NCBI RefSeq assembly: GCF_036867415.1
Contig: NZ_JBAJHU010000005.1
Span: forward strand, 62,001-126,000
From: Rossellomorea sp036867415
Lineage (GTDB): Bacteria > Bacillota > Bacilli > Bacillales > Bacillaceae_B
Direction: 5' to 3'
DNA length: 64,000 nt
The notes beneath the pieces are model-generated. The model was not told where the DNA came from. It saw only the letters and a list, made by a program, of their open reading frames with translations, and searched no databases. Position numbers and translations under genes: made by a program. Below are positions 17,497 to 26,210 of this stretch, in pieces. Numbering within the stretch: position 1 is the stretch's first letter; every line of letters begins with the position of its first letter.

Positions 17497-18426
17497 ATGA
17501 AAAGCTTTAAACATTTAGCAATGTCAGCAATGGTTGGTTCAGCACTACTATTAGGTGCCTGTGGCGCGAGCGGTGGAGCTGAAAGTAACGGTGAACAATT
17601 ATCAGGCACTGTGAAAGTGGACGGTTCTTCCACTGTTGCACCGATTGCTGAAGCAATCAACGAAGAATATGCTGCGGTTCAACCAGATGTTAAAGTTTCA
17701 ATCGGTGTTTCCGGATCAGGCGGAGGATTTGAAAAGTTCATTGCCGGGGAAACAGATTTATCTAATGCGTCCCGACCGATCAAAGATGAAGAAAAGAAAA
17801 GTCTTGAAGAAGCAGGAATTGGTTTTACAGAGTTTAAAGTAGCAAACGACGGACTATCTGTCGTAGTAAATAAAGATAACGACTGGGTTGAAGAGATGAC
17901 AATGGAAGATCTCAGAAAACTTTGGTTAGAAGATGGAAAGACGAAGAAATGGTCAGACATCAACCCTGAATGGCCTGATGAGGAAGTGAAATTCTATTCT
18001 CCTGGAACAGATTCAGGAACATATGATTTCTTCCATGAAGAAGTATTGGAAGAAAAAGATATGGTCAGACAAAACATTCAGCTTTCAGAAGACGATAATG
18101 TTCTTGTTACAGGCGTTACCGGTGACAAGAATGCAATTGGATTCTTTGGATATGCACATTATTTAGCGAATAAAGATAATTTGAAAATTGTTAAGATCGA
18201 TGGTGTAGAACCGACAAATGAAACAGTCGAAAGTGGAGATTATCCATTATCGCGTCCGTTGTTTGTATATGCTAAAAATGAATCGATGAAAGAAAATGAA
18301 GCAGCTTATGACTATATGAAGTTTACGCTTGAAAATGCAGGTGAAATGGCAGAAGCGGTTGGTTATGTAAGCATGCCAGAAGACCACTACAAGGAAGCGT
18401 TGAAAAAATTAGAAGGTCTCAAGTAA
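17497..18426 (+). CDS. pstS: Phosphate-binding lipoprotein PstS
   Basis: A 309-residue lipoprotein that captures phosphate outside the membrane for the Pst importer. The lipobox LLGAC gives the acylated Cys near residue 22. Phosphate-contacting segments VDGSSTVAP, GVSGSGGGFEKF and SPGTDSGTYDFF are intact. It is the first gene of pstS-C-A-B-phoU behind the PhoP box, and it is separated from pstC by a stem-loop, as expected if the binding protein is made in excess. Confidence 0.95.
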   Translation: MKSFKHLAMSAMVGSALLLGACGASGGAESNGEQLSGTVKVDGSSTVAPIAEAINEEYAAVQPDVKVSIGVSGSGGGFEKFIAGETDLSNASRPIKDEEKKSLEEAGIGFTEFKVANDGLSVVVNKDNDWVEEMTMEDLRKLWLEDGKTKKWSDINPEWPDEEVKFYSPGTDSGTYDFFHEEVLEEKDMVRQNIQLSEDDNVLVTGVTGDKNAIGFFGYAHYLANKDNLKIVKIDGVEPTNETVESGDYPLSRPLFVYAKNESMKENEAAYDYMKFTLENAGEMAEAVGYVSMPEDHYKEALKKLEGLK

Positions 18427-18454
18427 TTAACGGTACTAAGTTTAATTGATCAGT

Positions 18455-18481
18455 GATGAGAAGCGTTGATCGCTTCTCATC
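18455..18481 (+). terminator. Stem-loop between pstS and pstC
   Basis: Perfect 11-bp stem GATGAGAAGCG (18455-18465) / CGCTTCTCATC (18471-18481) with a 5-nt loop but no strong T-run. It is likely a partial terminator or an RNA 3'-end protector that sets pstS expression above that of the membrane genes. Confidence 0.7.
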
Positions 18482-18511
18482 TTGTCATGTGGATGAAAGG
18501 GGTTTGCAATT

Positions 18512-19456
18512 ATGGTTTCAGGTTCAACTAAATCAAACTCTGTTGCAGAGATGATTGAACAAAATAATAATAAAGGCATTAATCAAAAGATCGAAAAAGC
18601 GATACCCTGGATCTTATTTGCCATTGCAGGGGTATCAGTGTTAACAACACTCGGAATTGTGTTTACTCTTATTTTTGAAACAGTAACATTCTTTTCAAAG
18701 GTTCCATTATTTGATTTTGTCACTGGAACCAAATGGTTCCCATTTTCAATCGAGAACCCTAATTATGGAATTCTGCCGTTAATTTCAGGAACGTTAAAAA
18801 TTACCGGAATTGCAGTGCTGGTGGCAGTACCGATAGGACTGGCTTCAGCCATTTATTTGAGTGAGTATGCAACAGACCGTTCAAGAAGATTCATTAAACC
18901 GATATTGGAGGTATTAGCAGGGATTCCGACAATCGTCTATGGATTCTTTGCACTGACTTTCGTCACACCATTTTTGAAGAACTTTATCCCTGAGTTAAGT
19001 ATATTTAATGCTCTCAGTCCCGGGATCGTGGTAGGTGTCATGATCATCCCGATGATTGCCTCCCTTTCTGAAGATGCGATGTCTTCTGTGCCTAACTCCA
19101 TTCGTGAAGGGGCACTTGCAATGGGTGCTACGAAACTGGAAGTAGCGGTTAAAATTGTGCTTCCTGCTGCTGTGTCAGGCATTGTGGCTTCTGTTGTACT
19201 TGCGATATCCCGTGCAATCGGGGAAACGATGATCGTTACTGTAGCTGCAGGTGCTACACCAAACCTTTCATGGAATCTGACAGAATCCATCCAGACGATG
19301 ACATCTTATATTGTGCAGGTAAGTACTGGTGATGCCGGTTACGGAACAACCATTTATTACAGTATTTATGCGGTTGGATTCACCTTGTTCTTATTTACGT
19401 TAGGAATGAATCTTCTTGCACAATACATCTCTAAACGATTCAGAGAGGAGTATTAA
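18512..19456 (+). CDS. pstC: Phosphate ABC transporter permease PstC
   Basis: A 314-residue membrane subunit with six helices and the inner-loop EAA motif (REGALAMGATKLEVAVKIVLP, near residue 200), which docks on PstB. The cytoplasmic N-terminal extension (~30 residues) carries an Asn-rich stretch. RBS AAAGGGG lies 10 nt upstream. Its stop is 2 bp before pstA. Confidence 0.94.
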   Translation: MVSGSTKSNSVAEMIEQNNNKGINQKIEKAIPWILFAIAGVSVLTTLGIVFTLIFETVTFFSKVPLFDFVTGTKWFPFSIENPNYGILPLISGTLKITGIAVLVAVPIGLASAIYLSEYATDRSRRFIKPILEVLAGIPTIVYGFFALTFVTPFLKNFIPELSIFNALSPGIVVGVMIIPMIASLSEDAMSSVPNSIREGALAMGATKLEVAVKIVLPAAVSGIVASVVLAISRAIGETMIVTVAAGATPNLSWNLTESIQTMTSYIVQVSTGDAGYGTTIYYSIYAVGFTLFLFTLGMNLLAQYISKRFREEY

Positions 19457-19458
19457 GT

Positions 19459-20337
19459 ATGAAGCAAATCAATCAGGATCATGTTTTGAAAAAAATGTCT
19501 TCACGATTGGCCGTAAATCATCTATTTCGTGCCTTATTTTTCTTGGCCACTTTATTTGGCCTGGTGGTATTGGCGGTATTACTCTATCGTGTATTCACTC
19601 AAGGAATTGGCTATCTTGATCTTCAGTTCTTGCAAAGTATGGGGTCAAGATTCCCGGAAAAAGCAGGTATATATGCTGCATTAATCGGTTCGCTTTGGTT
19701 GATGGCAGTAGTCGTGGTCGTTTCATTTATTTTAGCTGTCGGAACAGCCATTTATTTGGAAGAATACGCAAAACAGAATAAAATCAATCAATTCATCAAG
19801 GTGAATATTTCAAATCTTGCGGGTGTTCCTTCAGTAGTCTTTGGTTTGCTTGGTTTGACCATCTTTGCCCGTATGTTCGCATTGGGTCAAAGTGTCCTCG
19901 CTGCAGGACTGACAATGAGTCTATTAATCCTGCCGGTTATCATCGTGGCAGCACAGGAAGCCATCCGTGCAGTTCCGAGGGAGCTGCGTGATGCTTCGTA
20001 TGCGATGGGTGCAACGAAATGGCAGACCATTACACGGGTCGTTCTACCGGCTGCGGTACCGGGCATTTTAACAGGGAGCATCCTCGCATTTTCCCGTGCG
20101 ATCGGTGAAACGGCTCCTCTTGTCGTGCTTGGTGTACCAACGATTCTCTTATTCACACCTGCATCGATCATGGATACGTTCACAGCGCTTCCTATGCAGA
20201 TTTATGACTGGACAAGAAGACCTCAGGCAGCCTTTCATGATGTGGCTTCCGCAGGAATCATCATCTTGCTGCTTCTGCTTCTATTCATGAACTCGGTTGC
20301 GGTATTTATACGAAATAAATTTCAAAATCGATTCTAA
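19459..20337 (+). CDS. pstA: Phosphate ABC transporter permease PstA
   Basis: A 292-residue partner permease with six helices and the EAA loop (RDASYAMGATKWQTITRVVLP). Together with PstC it forms the phosphate channel. RBS AGAGAGGAG overlaps the end of pstC, indicating translational coupling. Confidence 0.94.
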   Translation: MKQINQDHVLKKMSSRLAVNHLFRALFFLATLFGLVVLAVLLYRVFTQGIGYLDLQFLQSMGSRFPEKAGIYAALIGSLWLMAVVVVVSFILAVGTAIYLEEYAKQNKINQFIKVNISNLAGVPSVVFGLLGLTIFARMFALGQSVLAAGLTMSLLILPVIIVAAQEAIRAVPRELRDASYAMGATKWQTITRVVLPAAVPGILTGSILAFSRAIGETAPLVVLGVPTILLFTPASIMDTFTALPMQIYDWTRRPQAAFHDVASAGIIILLLLLLFMNSVAVFIRNKFQNRF

Positions 20338-20383
20338 TAGTGAAAATGATATGGTTTTAATTGGATGAAGGAGGCTTTCAAAT

Positions 20384-21190
20384 ATGCAAACGTTAATGAC
20401 GAAGGTAAATGAAAACATGGATACGACAGGATCAAAACAACCGGTATATCAAACAAAACAACTGAACTTATGGTATGGCACAAACCATGCTTTGAAAAAT
20501 ATTGACCTTGATGTCATGGAAAACGAGGTAACAGCGATCATCGGGCCATCCGGATGCGGGAAATCGACTTATATAAAAACGCTGAACAGAATGATTGAAT
20601 TAATTCCAAGTGTGAAAACATCCGGTGACATCGTATATCGGGACCGTAATATCTTTGATAAAAATTACCGCGTAGAAGAGCTGCGTACAAAAGTAGGGAT
20701 GGTCTTCCAAAAGCCGAATCCGTTCCCGAAATCGATCTATGACAATATTGCCTATGGTCCCCGTACCCATGGAATCAAAAACAAAAAGGTACTTGATGAA
20801 ATCGTCGAAAAAAGCTTGCGCGGAGCTGCGATCTGGGATGAAGTGAAGGATCGTTTAAATTCAAATGCCTATGGATTATCCGGCGGTCAACAACAGCGTA
20901 TCTGCATTGCGAGATGTCTGGCAATCGAGCCTGACGTAATCTTGATGGATGAACCGACATCAGCACTCGACCCAATATCCACCCTTAAGGTAGAAGAACT
21001 TGTTCAGGAATTAAAAACAGACTACAGCATCATTATTGTGACACATAACATGCAGCAGGCTGCACGTATATCAGATCGTACAGCGTTCTTCCTGAACGGA
21101 GAAGTTGTTGAATTCGATAAAACAGACAAAATCTTCTCGACTCCTTCTGACAAACGAACAGAAGATTATATTTCCGGACGTTTTGGATAA
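20384..21190 (+). CDS. pstB: Phosphate ABC transporter ATPase PstB
   Basis: A 268-residue ABC ATPase with Walker A GPSGCGKST, the PstB-type segment GMVFQKPNPFPKSIYDN, signature LSGGQQQR and Walker B VILMDEPTSALDP. Only one pstB is present; B. subtilis carries two (pstBA and pstBB). RBS AAGGAGG lies upstream. The next gene is phoU. Confidence 0.95.
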   Translation: MQTLMTKVNENMDTTGSKQPVYQTKQLNLWYGTNHALKNIDLDVMENEVTAIIGPSGCGKSTYIKTLNRMIELIPSVKTSGDIVYRDRNIFDKNYRVEELRTKVGMVFQKPNPFPKSIYDNIAYGPRTHGIKNKKVLDEIVEKSLRGAAIWDEVKDRLNSNAYGLSGGQQQRICIARCLAIEPDVILMDEPTSALDPISTLKVEELVQELKTDYSIIIVTHNMQQAARISDRTAFFLNGEVVEFDKTDKIFSTPSDKRTEDYISGRFG

Positions 21191-21297
21191 TAGATACCGG
21201 TTCTGATAAAGCGTATTGAGAAAACCAACAGCGGCATTAGCGGGATATAGAAAAATGATACTAGAATAAGTGCATGGAAACAGGAAGGGGAATGATG

Positions 21298-21957
21298 ATG
21301 TCAGTACGAGGACATTTCGATGCGAATTTAAAGGAACTGCAAACGAAGCTTATGGAACTTGGGAATATCGCCAGGGCATCTCTCGAGAAAAGCATTAAAG
21401 CACTCGAAGAAAAAGATGTAGACACGGCCCTTGCAATAATCGAGGGAGATCAGAAAGCGGATGACCTTGAAGAAGAAATCAATGACCTTGCCATCCTGCT
21501 GATTGCAAAACAGCAGCCAGTGGCAACAGATTTAAGAAGAGTAATCGTTGCAATCAAGATTGCATCCGATCTTGAACGGATTGCAGATTTTGCTGTCAAT
21601 GTAGCAAAGTCGACCATTCGTATCGGGAAAGAACCACTGATCAAACCAGTGCACCATATTAAAGAAATGCACAGCATCACTTCAGACATGATTGCCTTGA
21701 CACTGGAATCTTTCGTGGAAGAAGATGTTGTCAAGGCCAAGAGAATAGCTGAAATGGATGATAAAGTAGATGATTTATACGGGGAAACAATCATGGAACT
21801 TCTTACTTTGAATAAAGAAAAGCCCGAATTCACCGCCCAGATCACACAGTTATCATTCATCTGCCGTTATTTAGAAAGAGCGGCAGACCACACAACCAAT
21901 ATTGCTGAAGGGGTCTTTTATTTAGTCAAAGGCCGCCGCTATGATTTGAATGAATAG
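21298..21957 (+). CDS. phoU: Phosphate signalling protein PhoU
   Basis: A 219-residue two-repeat helical bundle with the metal-binding-type motifs DLRRVIVAIKIASDLERIAD and ICRYLERAADHTTNIAE. PhoU links Pst activity to the PhoR kinase and limits phosphate import. Three tandem ATGs occur (21292, 21295, 21298); AGGAAGGGG at 21282-21290 favours the last. A longer frame from ATG 21274 would place the ribosome site inside the gene. Confidence 0.92.
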   Translation: MSVRGHFDANLKELQTKLMELGNIARASLEKSIKALEEKDVDTALAIIEGDQKADDLEEEINDLAILLIAKQQPVATDLRRVIVAIKIASDLERIADFAVNVAKSTIRIGKEPLIKPVHHIKEMHSITSDMIALTLESFVEEDVVKAKRIAEMDDKVDDLYGETIMELLTLNKEKPEFTAQITQLSFICRYLERAADHTTNIAEGVFYLVKGRRYDLNE

Positions 21958-21958
21958 A

Positions 21959-21998
21959 AAGAAACAAGCTGCCCGGCGACCGGGCAGCTTGTTTCTTC
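21959..21998. terminator. Terminator of the pst operon, shared with the convergent gene
   Basis: A perfect 16-bp stem: GAAACAAGCTGCCCGG (21961-21976) and CCGGGCAGCTTGTTTC (21980-21995) around CGA. It lies between convergent genes. Confidence 0.95.
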
Positions 21999-22012
21999 AT
22001 GACAGAACTTCT

Positions 22013-22462
22013 TCACTTTGTAATCAGCTTCGCAATTTCTTCTACGGACATCCCGGAATTCACGAGAAAGTCACCGATCTGTATCGTATCAGCATATCCA
22101 TTGTCTACGATATACTGTACGAATTTCTCCTCTTCACTGATGATCTTCGCCTGTTTCAGTCTTTCTTCAATATCAGCAGGTGTCATTCCCGATTCAATCG
22201 TTAAAGTCAATTGGAACTTTTCATTTGAAGAGGGAGACGTTTCTTTCTCTGAATCTGAATGGATCGTATCCAGCTGCTCTTGCAACTCTGCTATTTCGTT
22301 TTCTTTCTCTCTTAATTCCGTTTCCTTTACGACCGTATGACCATCAGGAATCGGATCAGTAGATAAAGCAGAGGTTGTATCGAAGTAAAAACAATAAATG
22401 AAAATGATGGCTGACGTAAACAATATTCCGGCAGAGAAAGCTCTGGTTGATTGTTTGTTCAT
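22013..22462 (-). CDS. Membrane-anchored protein with MltG/YceG-type N-terminal domain
   Basis: A 149-residue protein with one N-terminal helix (residues ~8-28), a charged coiled-coil stretch (ETELREKENEIAELQEQLD), a Ser/Glu linker, and a C-terminal domain (LTIESGMTPADIEERLKQAKII ... GDFLVNSGMSVEEIAKLIT) that resembles the LysM-like module found at the front of MltG/YceG lytic transglycosylases. The catalytic domain is absent, so it is not expected to be an enzyme. By position it corresponds to yqzC of B. subtilis. It is the second gene of a two-gene minus-strand unit. Confidence 0.7.
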   Translation of the reverse strand: MNKQSTRAFSAGILFTSAIIFIYCFYFDTTSALSTDPIPDGHTVVKETELREKENEIAELQEQLDTIHSDSEKETSPSSNEKFQLTLTIESGMTPADIEERLKQAKIISEEEKFVQYIVDNGYADTIQIGDFLVNSGMSVEEIAKLITK

Positions 22463-22474
22463 ATGAACTCCTTT

Positions 22475-22831
22475 CTAAAGCGTTGAAATAATATGTTGAA
22501 CATCCGATTTCGTGAGGGCTGATTGCTTTGCGATCTGCTCCAGTGGAATCCCTTGCTGATGAAGGGCGATGACTTGATTTCTTACCACTTCATGTATCGG
22601 TTTCCTGACCGGGGCAGTGCCCTTCATTGAAGAATCCCCGTCCATCAGCAGCTCCTCTTCCAGCACTCTCAGCCGTTTCTTCATTTGATAATTCTCCTGC
22701 AGGAACGTCATTGATAAATCTTCCACTTCTTTTTCAAGGCCTGAGTAACGGTCTTTTTGAAAAAAAGAAAGAAAGAATAATAGAATGGAGAACCCCATTA
22801 AGCTCATTAGCAGTACTTCCAAAAATATCAC
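22475..22831 (-). CDS. Membrane-anchored helix-turn-helix protein
   Basis: A 118-residue protein: membrane helix (residues ~2-23), heptad-type coiled coil (GLEKEVEDLSMTFLQENY and on), then a C-terminal helix-turn-helix-like segment (VRNQVIALHQQGIPLEQIAK followed by SALTKSDVQHIIS). The HTH resembles resolvase/transposase-type DNA-binding motifs, but no other such part is present. By position it corresponds to yqzD. It may be a membrane-tethered regulator of the adjacent gene 12 bp downstream; this is inference. Confidence 0.7.
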   Translation of the reverse strand: MIFLEVLLMSLMGFSILLFFLSFFQKDRYSGLEKEVEDLSMTFLQENYQMKKRLRVLEEELLMDGDSSMKGTAPVRKPIHEVVRNQVIALHQQGIPLEQIAKQSALTKSDVQHIISTL

Positions 22832-23126
22832 CTCATGCTTATTTGTTCTTTCTTAGTTATAGCATAGAAGATGCTCCTTCTCTAGAGAATGAAAAGATAA
22901 AATTGTAAAATACCTGAACAATTTGTCACATTTGCACCGTTTCTTTTCCCTGAAAATTGTCGTAACAACCATGAAACCGCTTTATATATGGTTTTTGGGA
23001 ATTATTGAAGAATAATTTAAAATAAAATCCGCGTACTTACGATGTTTTCAACATACTAAACAAGATACGACAAAATGCGTTTATTGTAGGTTTTTGAATA
23101 GGGTGGTACGATTAAATTAAGAATAA

Positions 23127-23157
23127 TTGTCATAATATTTAGATGAATTCATATACT
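23127..23157 (+). promoter_or_regulatory. Possible promoter of the DUF4912-GT4 operon
   Basis: In the 353-bp gap 22832-23184, TTGTCA (23127-23132) and TATACT (23152-23157) give a sigma-A-like promoter with a long 19-bp spacer, 27 bp upstream of the GTG start. The rest of the gap is AT-rich and shows no gene or strong hairpin. Confidence 0.4.
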
Positions 23158-23184
23158 TATCGTTTAAGGCTGGGAGGTTAACTT

Positions 23185-23889
23185 GTGCTAAATGAAATAA
23201 TCAAGATGAGGGAACAGGGGATTTCATTCAGGAAAATTGCGAAAGAATTGGAAACGACTGTGGGGAAAGTTCAATATCAATGGGTAAAGTATCAGAAGAT
23301 GATGGGGAACAGCGAAGCACAATCAGGAGAGACTAAGACTGTAATGAAACAGACGGGTAAACGGATGGGCAGGATAAAGAAAAAATATTCGCCATCCGGG
23401 ACCCGCAAATCAAATGGCATTCCGGGGGTTCACGACTTCACGATTACATACTCAACAGGTTCACGCATTTATTGTTATTGGACGATCTCTAAGGCGTGGA
23501 TGGATCATATGAAAGCCCATTTTGATCTGGAAGCGGCATCACCTTTTGTCCTCAGGCTGTATGATATTACGTCGATCACGTTCAACGGTCATAATCAACA
23601 TTCATATATGGACTCATATGTCCCTCATTCAGAATCAGACTGGTTCCTGAATGGACTGAAGGAAAATAGAAGCTACTGTATGGACATAGGTATTCGTATA
23701 CCTTCAGGCGAATTCGTTGCCATAAAGCGCTCGAATGTCATTCATACCCCCAGATACACCAGGGAATCGGAATTCCATAGTTTGAAAGAGTTGAAAGAAT
23801 TTGAACAAGGAAGAATGAAAGAACCGAAATGGGTGGAACATGTCAGTACGTATTCTTATTATGTGATGAATCAGGGGGATAAAACATGA
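23185..23889 (+). CDS. DUF4912 domain protein with N-terminal HTH
   Basis: A 234-residue protein. Residues 1-40 form a helix-turn-helix-like segment (IIKMREQGISFRKIAKELET), then a basic linker (GKRMGRIKKKYSPSGTRKS), then a ~160-residue DUF4912 domain recognisable by the Tyr/Trp-rich strand IYCYWTISKAWM and the SDWFLNGLKENRSYCMDIGI and FVAIKRSNVIHTP stretches. Such domains are beta-sandwich-like and often encoded near carbohydrate-active enzymes. GTG start with GGGAGG 7 nt upstream; its stop overlaps the next start by 4 bp (ATGA). First gene of the operon. Confidence 0.75.
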   Translation: MLNEIIKMREQGISFRKIAKELETTVGKVQYQWVKYQKMMGNSEAQSGETKTVMKQTGKRMGRIKKKYSPSGTRKSNGIPGVHDFTITYSTGSRIYCYWTISKAWMDHMKAHFDLEAASPFVLRLYDITSITFNGHNQHSYMDSYVPHSESDWFLNGLKENRSYCMDIGIRIPSGEFVAIKRSNVIHTPRYTRESEFHSLKELKEFEQGRMKEPKWVEHVSTYSYYVMNQGDKT

Positions 23890-26210
23890 ACGCAAGACAT
23901 TCAGTAATGATACTTCCACAATTTCATGAAGTTTTGATGGATATGGAGGATAGAAATCATTGTGAAGAATCGTATTCTATCCTGTTCAAAGAAAATATAA
24001 ATTTGATCAATCTACTAAATGAACACGACGGAGATCCCATTCCCGTCATTATGAATCCCTTGTTATTTTGTTTCGTTTCAACGGATGAATTCAAGACGGC
24101 GGCTGATTCATTCCTGCATTCCATGCTGCGGGGGGAGCAAGCAGAAAAGGAAAAGTGGATACACGTCTATTCTCAATGGATGATGTGGAACAAAGATTTA
24201 ACGGCAGCGTATACCAAACTGTTGGAGGATGGGAAAGTCATTCTCGTTCCGACTTCAGTGAATTCGCTTCCCCTTACTCATTACCGTACCTCCAGAGGAT
24301 TGGAAATTCAGATCAAGGTGAGTATTGAATGTTTTAAGAGATATATGGGCGTCCGCCCGGAATTTTTTTGGCTTCCTCAAGCTGCTTATTTACCGGGCCT
24401 TGATCTCTATCTTCTTGCGGAAGGAATAGAAGCATCCTTCATATCTTCTTTCTCGTACACCTTCAGTGAAAAGGAAGAGGAGGCAGGAGTGGTCCGGAGT
24501 CCGAGGGGGTTAAAATTGATTCCGGTTATTGTACGGGACGGCGTGGAGCGTGGGAATAGAGAGGATTCTGAAGACATCGTTCTTCTGCCAGTTAAATTGG
24601 ATGGAAACGAAATGGAGAAAGTTAAAGAATTTCCTCCATCCTCCATTCGAAGGCGGCTCAATGCCCCTTCGACGCTTGCAAGAATCGGATTCGGCTATTT
24701 AGGAATGGAAAGCCTTGCTCCAATAATAGAGGACGAGGCGATGAAAAAATTGCGTAAAGTCCATCAAATGGAAGATACCTTGGAGAAAGTAAGTTCTAAT
24801 TTGGAAAAAAACAGCCCTGGAATCCACCAACTGACGAGAGAATTCATTTCAGCTCTTCAAGGATTGAATGAAAGCCGGTTGGAGCAGTCCCACTTTAACC
24901 GGATTGCCTCCCACCTTCTCGATGGAACGGAAGATGATCATTTCCTTCACCATCGGAAGAATGTGAATAGCATCCTTTCAGACGACCTGCTTGATGCCGG
25001 CCTCCCCGTTAAAGATGCCCGTTCACCGTTAGAGAATGAGGGTGCCGTCCTAATTCTGAGCTGGGAATATCCGCCTAATATTGTAGGCGGTCTTTCACGC
25101 CATGTGTATGATCTGGCCAATAATTTGGTTAGGAAAGGGAGGAAGGTCCATGTTCTGACGGCGAGGTCCAAAGATGCGCCTCCCTTTGAAACAGTTGAAG
25201 GAGTGACGATCCACCGGGTGCACCCATTGCATCCATATGAAGAGAATTTCTTCAAGTGGGTGTTTGATTTGAATCAATCTTTCGTTCAATACGCACACGA
25301 ATTGATTTCTCAGGAAAAAATCACTCATATCCATGCTCACGACTGGATTGTCTCGACATCTGCAACCAAGTTAAAGGAATATTACTCACTTCCTCTGATT
25401 ACAACGATCCACGCTACAGAGCATGGCCGTAATCAAGGAATCTACACCGAACTTCAACAAAAAATTCACAATGAAGAACAGTTATTGACCGCTGCTTCCG
25501 ACCACGTGATTGTATGCAGTGAACATATGAAAGAAGAAGTTAAATCATTGTTCACATTTGATGCACCGATGGCGGTGATTCCAAATGGTGTCGAATTAGA
25601 ACGACTTGAGCAGTCGGCTGGAAATCAATTTGGTAAGGATCATCCCCCCTATTTCTTTTCAATCGGCAGAATGGTTCATGAGAAAGGGTTCAACACGCTT
25701 ATCCGTGCTGCTTCCATATTGAAAGATGAAGGTCAAAAGGTCTCATTCATCATAGCCGGGAAGGGGCCGATGCTGGAATATTACCGCCAGCAGGTAAGGA
25801 ACGAAGGTCTGGAGGATATCGTCATATTCACAGGATTCATTACAGATGAAAAGAGAAACAGTTACTTGAAAAATTGCCTCGCAGTCATTTTTCCAAGTCT
25901 TTATGAGCCATTCGGCATCGTTGCACTCGAAGCGATGGCATTCAAAAAAGCGGTGGTGGCATCCGATACCGGCGGCTTGAAAAGCATCGTTAAACATGAA
26001 CATACCGGTTTATTATTCCAGCCTGACGATGAGTCCAATCTATATTCACATCTTCAGTCTTTATTGAACCATCCGGAAAAATCCCGGCGACTTGGGGAAG
26101 TGGGCTTCAGGATGGCACAGTCCATGTTCAGCTGGGAGCGGATTGCCGATCAAACGATTCATATATATGAAGATGTTCTCCTTCAAGCCAAAGTAGAAGG
26201 ATTGCGGTAA
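23886..26210 (+). CDS. Degenerate GH57-like domain fused to GT4 glycosyltransferase
   Basis: A 774-residue two-domain protein. Residues ~1-370 resemble the GH57/DUF1957 family of alpha-glucan branching enzymes: IECFKRYMGVRPEFFWLP followed by QAAYLPGLDLYLLAEGIE aligns with the family's WLPE-containing nucleophile motif, but the Glu is Gln165 (CAA, 24378-24380). The N-terminal HxH motif is also missing. From ~386 onward is a complete GT-B glycosyltransferase of family GT4: LILSWEYPPNIVGGLSRHVY (donor/acceptor loop), FSIGRMVHEKGF, and LYEPFGIVALEAMA with the E-x7-E motif. B. subtilis has an uncharacterised glycosyltransferase gene, yqgM, at this place. Likely role: transfer of a hexose onto a glucan-like acceptor, with the GH57-like part binding rather than cutting the chain; this is inference. 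Confidence 0.82.
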   Translation: MNARHSVMILPQFHEVLMDMEDRNHCEESYSILFKENINLINLLNEHDGDPIPVIMNPLLFCFVSTDEFKTAADSFLHSMLRGEQAEKEKWIHVYSQWMMWNKDLTAAYTKLLEDGKVILVPTSVNSLPLTHYRTSRGLEIQIKVSIECFKRYMGVRPEFFWLPQAAYLPGLDLYLLAEGIEASFISSFSYTFSEKEEEAGVVRSPRGLKLIPVIVRDGVERGNREDSEDIVLLPVKLDGNEMEKVKEFPPSSIRRRLNAPSTLARIGFGYLGMESLAPIIEDEAMKKLRKVHQMEDTLEKVSSNLEKNSPGIHQLTREFISALQGLNESRLEQSHFNRIASHLLDGTEDDHFLHHRKNVNSILSDDLLDAGLPVKDARSPLENEGAVLILSWEYPPNIVGGLSRHVYDLANNLVRKGRKVHVLTARSKDAPPFETVEGVTIHRVHPLHPYEENFFKWVFDLNQSFVQYAHELISQEKITHIHAHDWIVSTSATKLKEYYSLPLITTIHATEHGRNQGIYTELQQKIHNEEQLLTAASDHVIVCSEHMKEEVKSLFTFDAPMAVIPNGVELERLEQSAGNQFGKDHPPYFFSIGRMVHEKGFNTLIRAASILKDEGQKVSFIIAGKGPMLEYYRQQVRNEGLEDIVIFTGFITDEKRNSYLKNCLAVIFPSLYEPFGIVALEAMAFKKAVVASDTGGLKSIVKHEHTGLLFQPDDESNLYSHLQSLLNHPEKSRRLGEVGFRMAQSMFSWERIADQTIHIYEDVLLQAKVEGLR

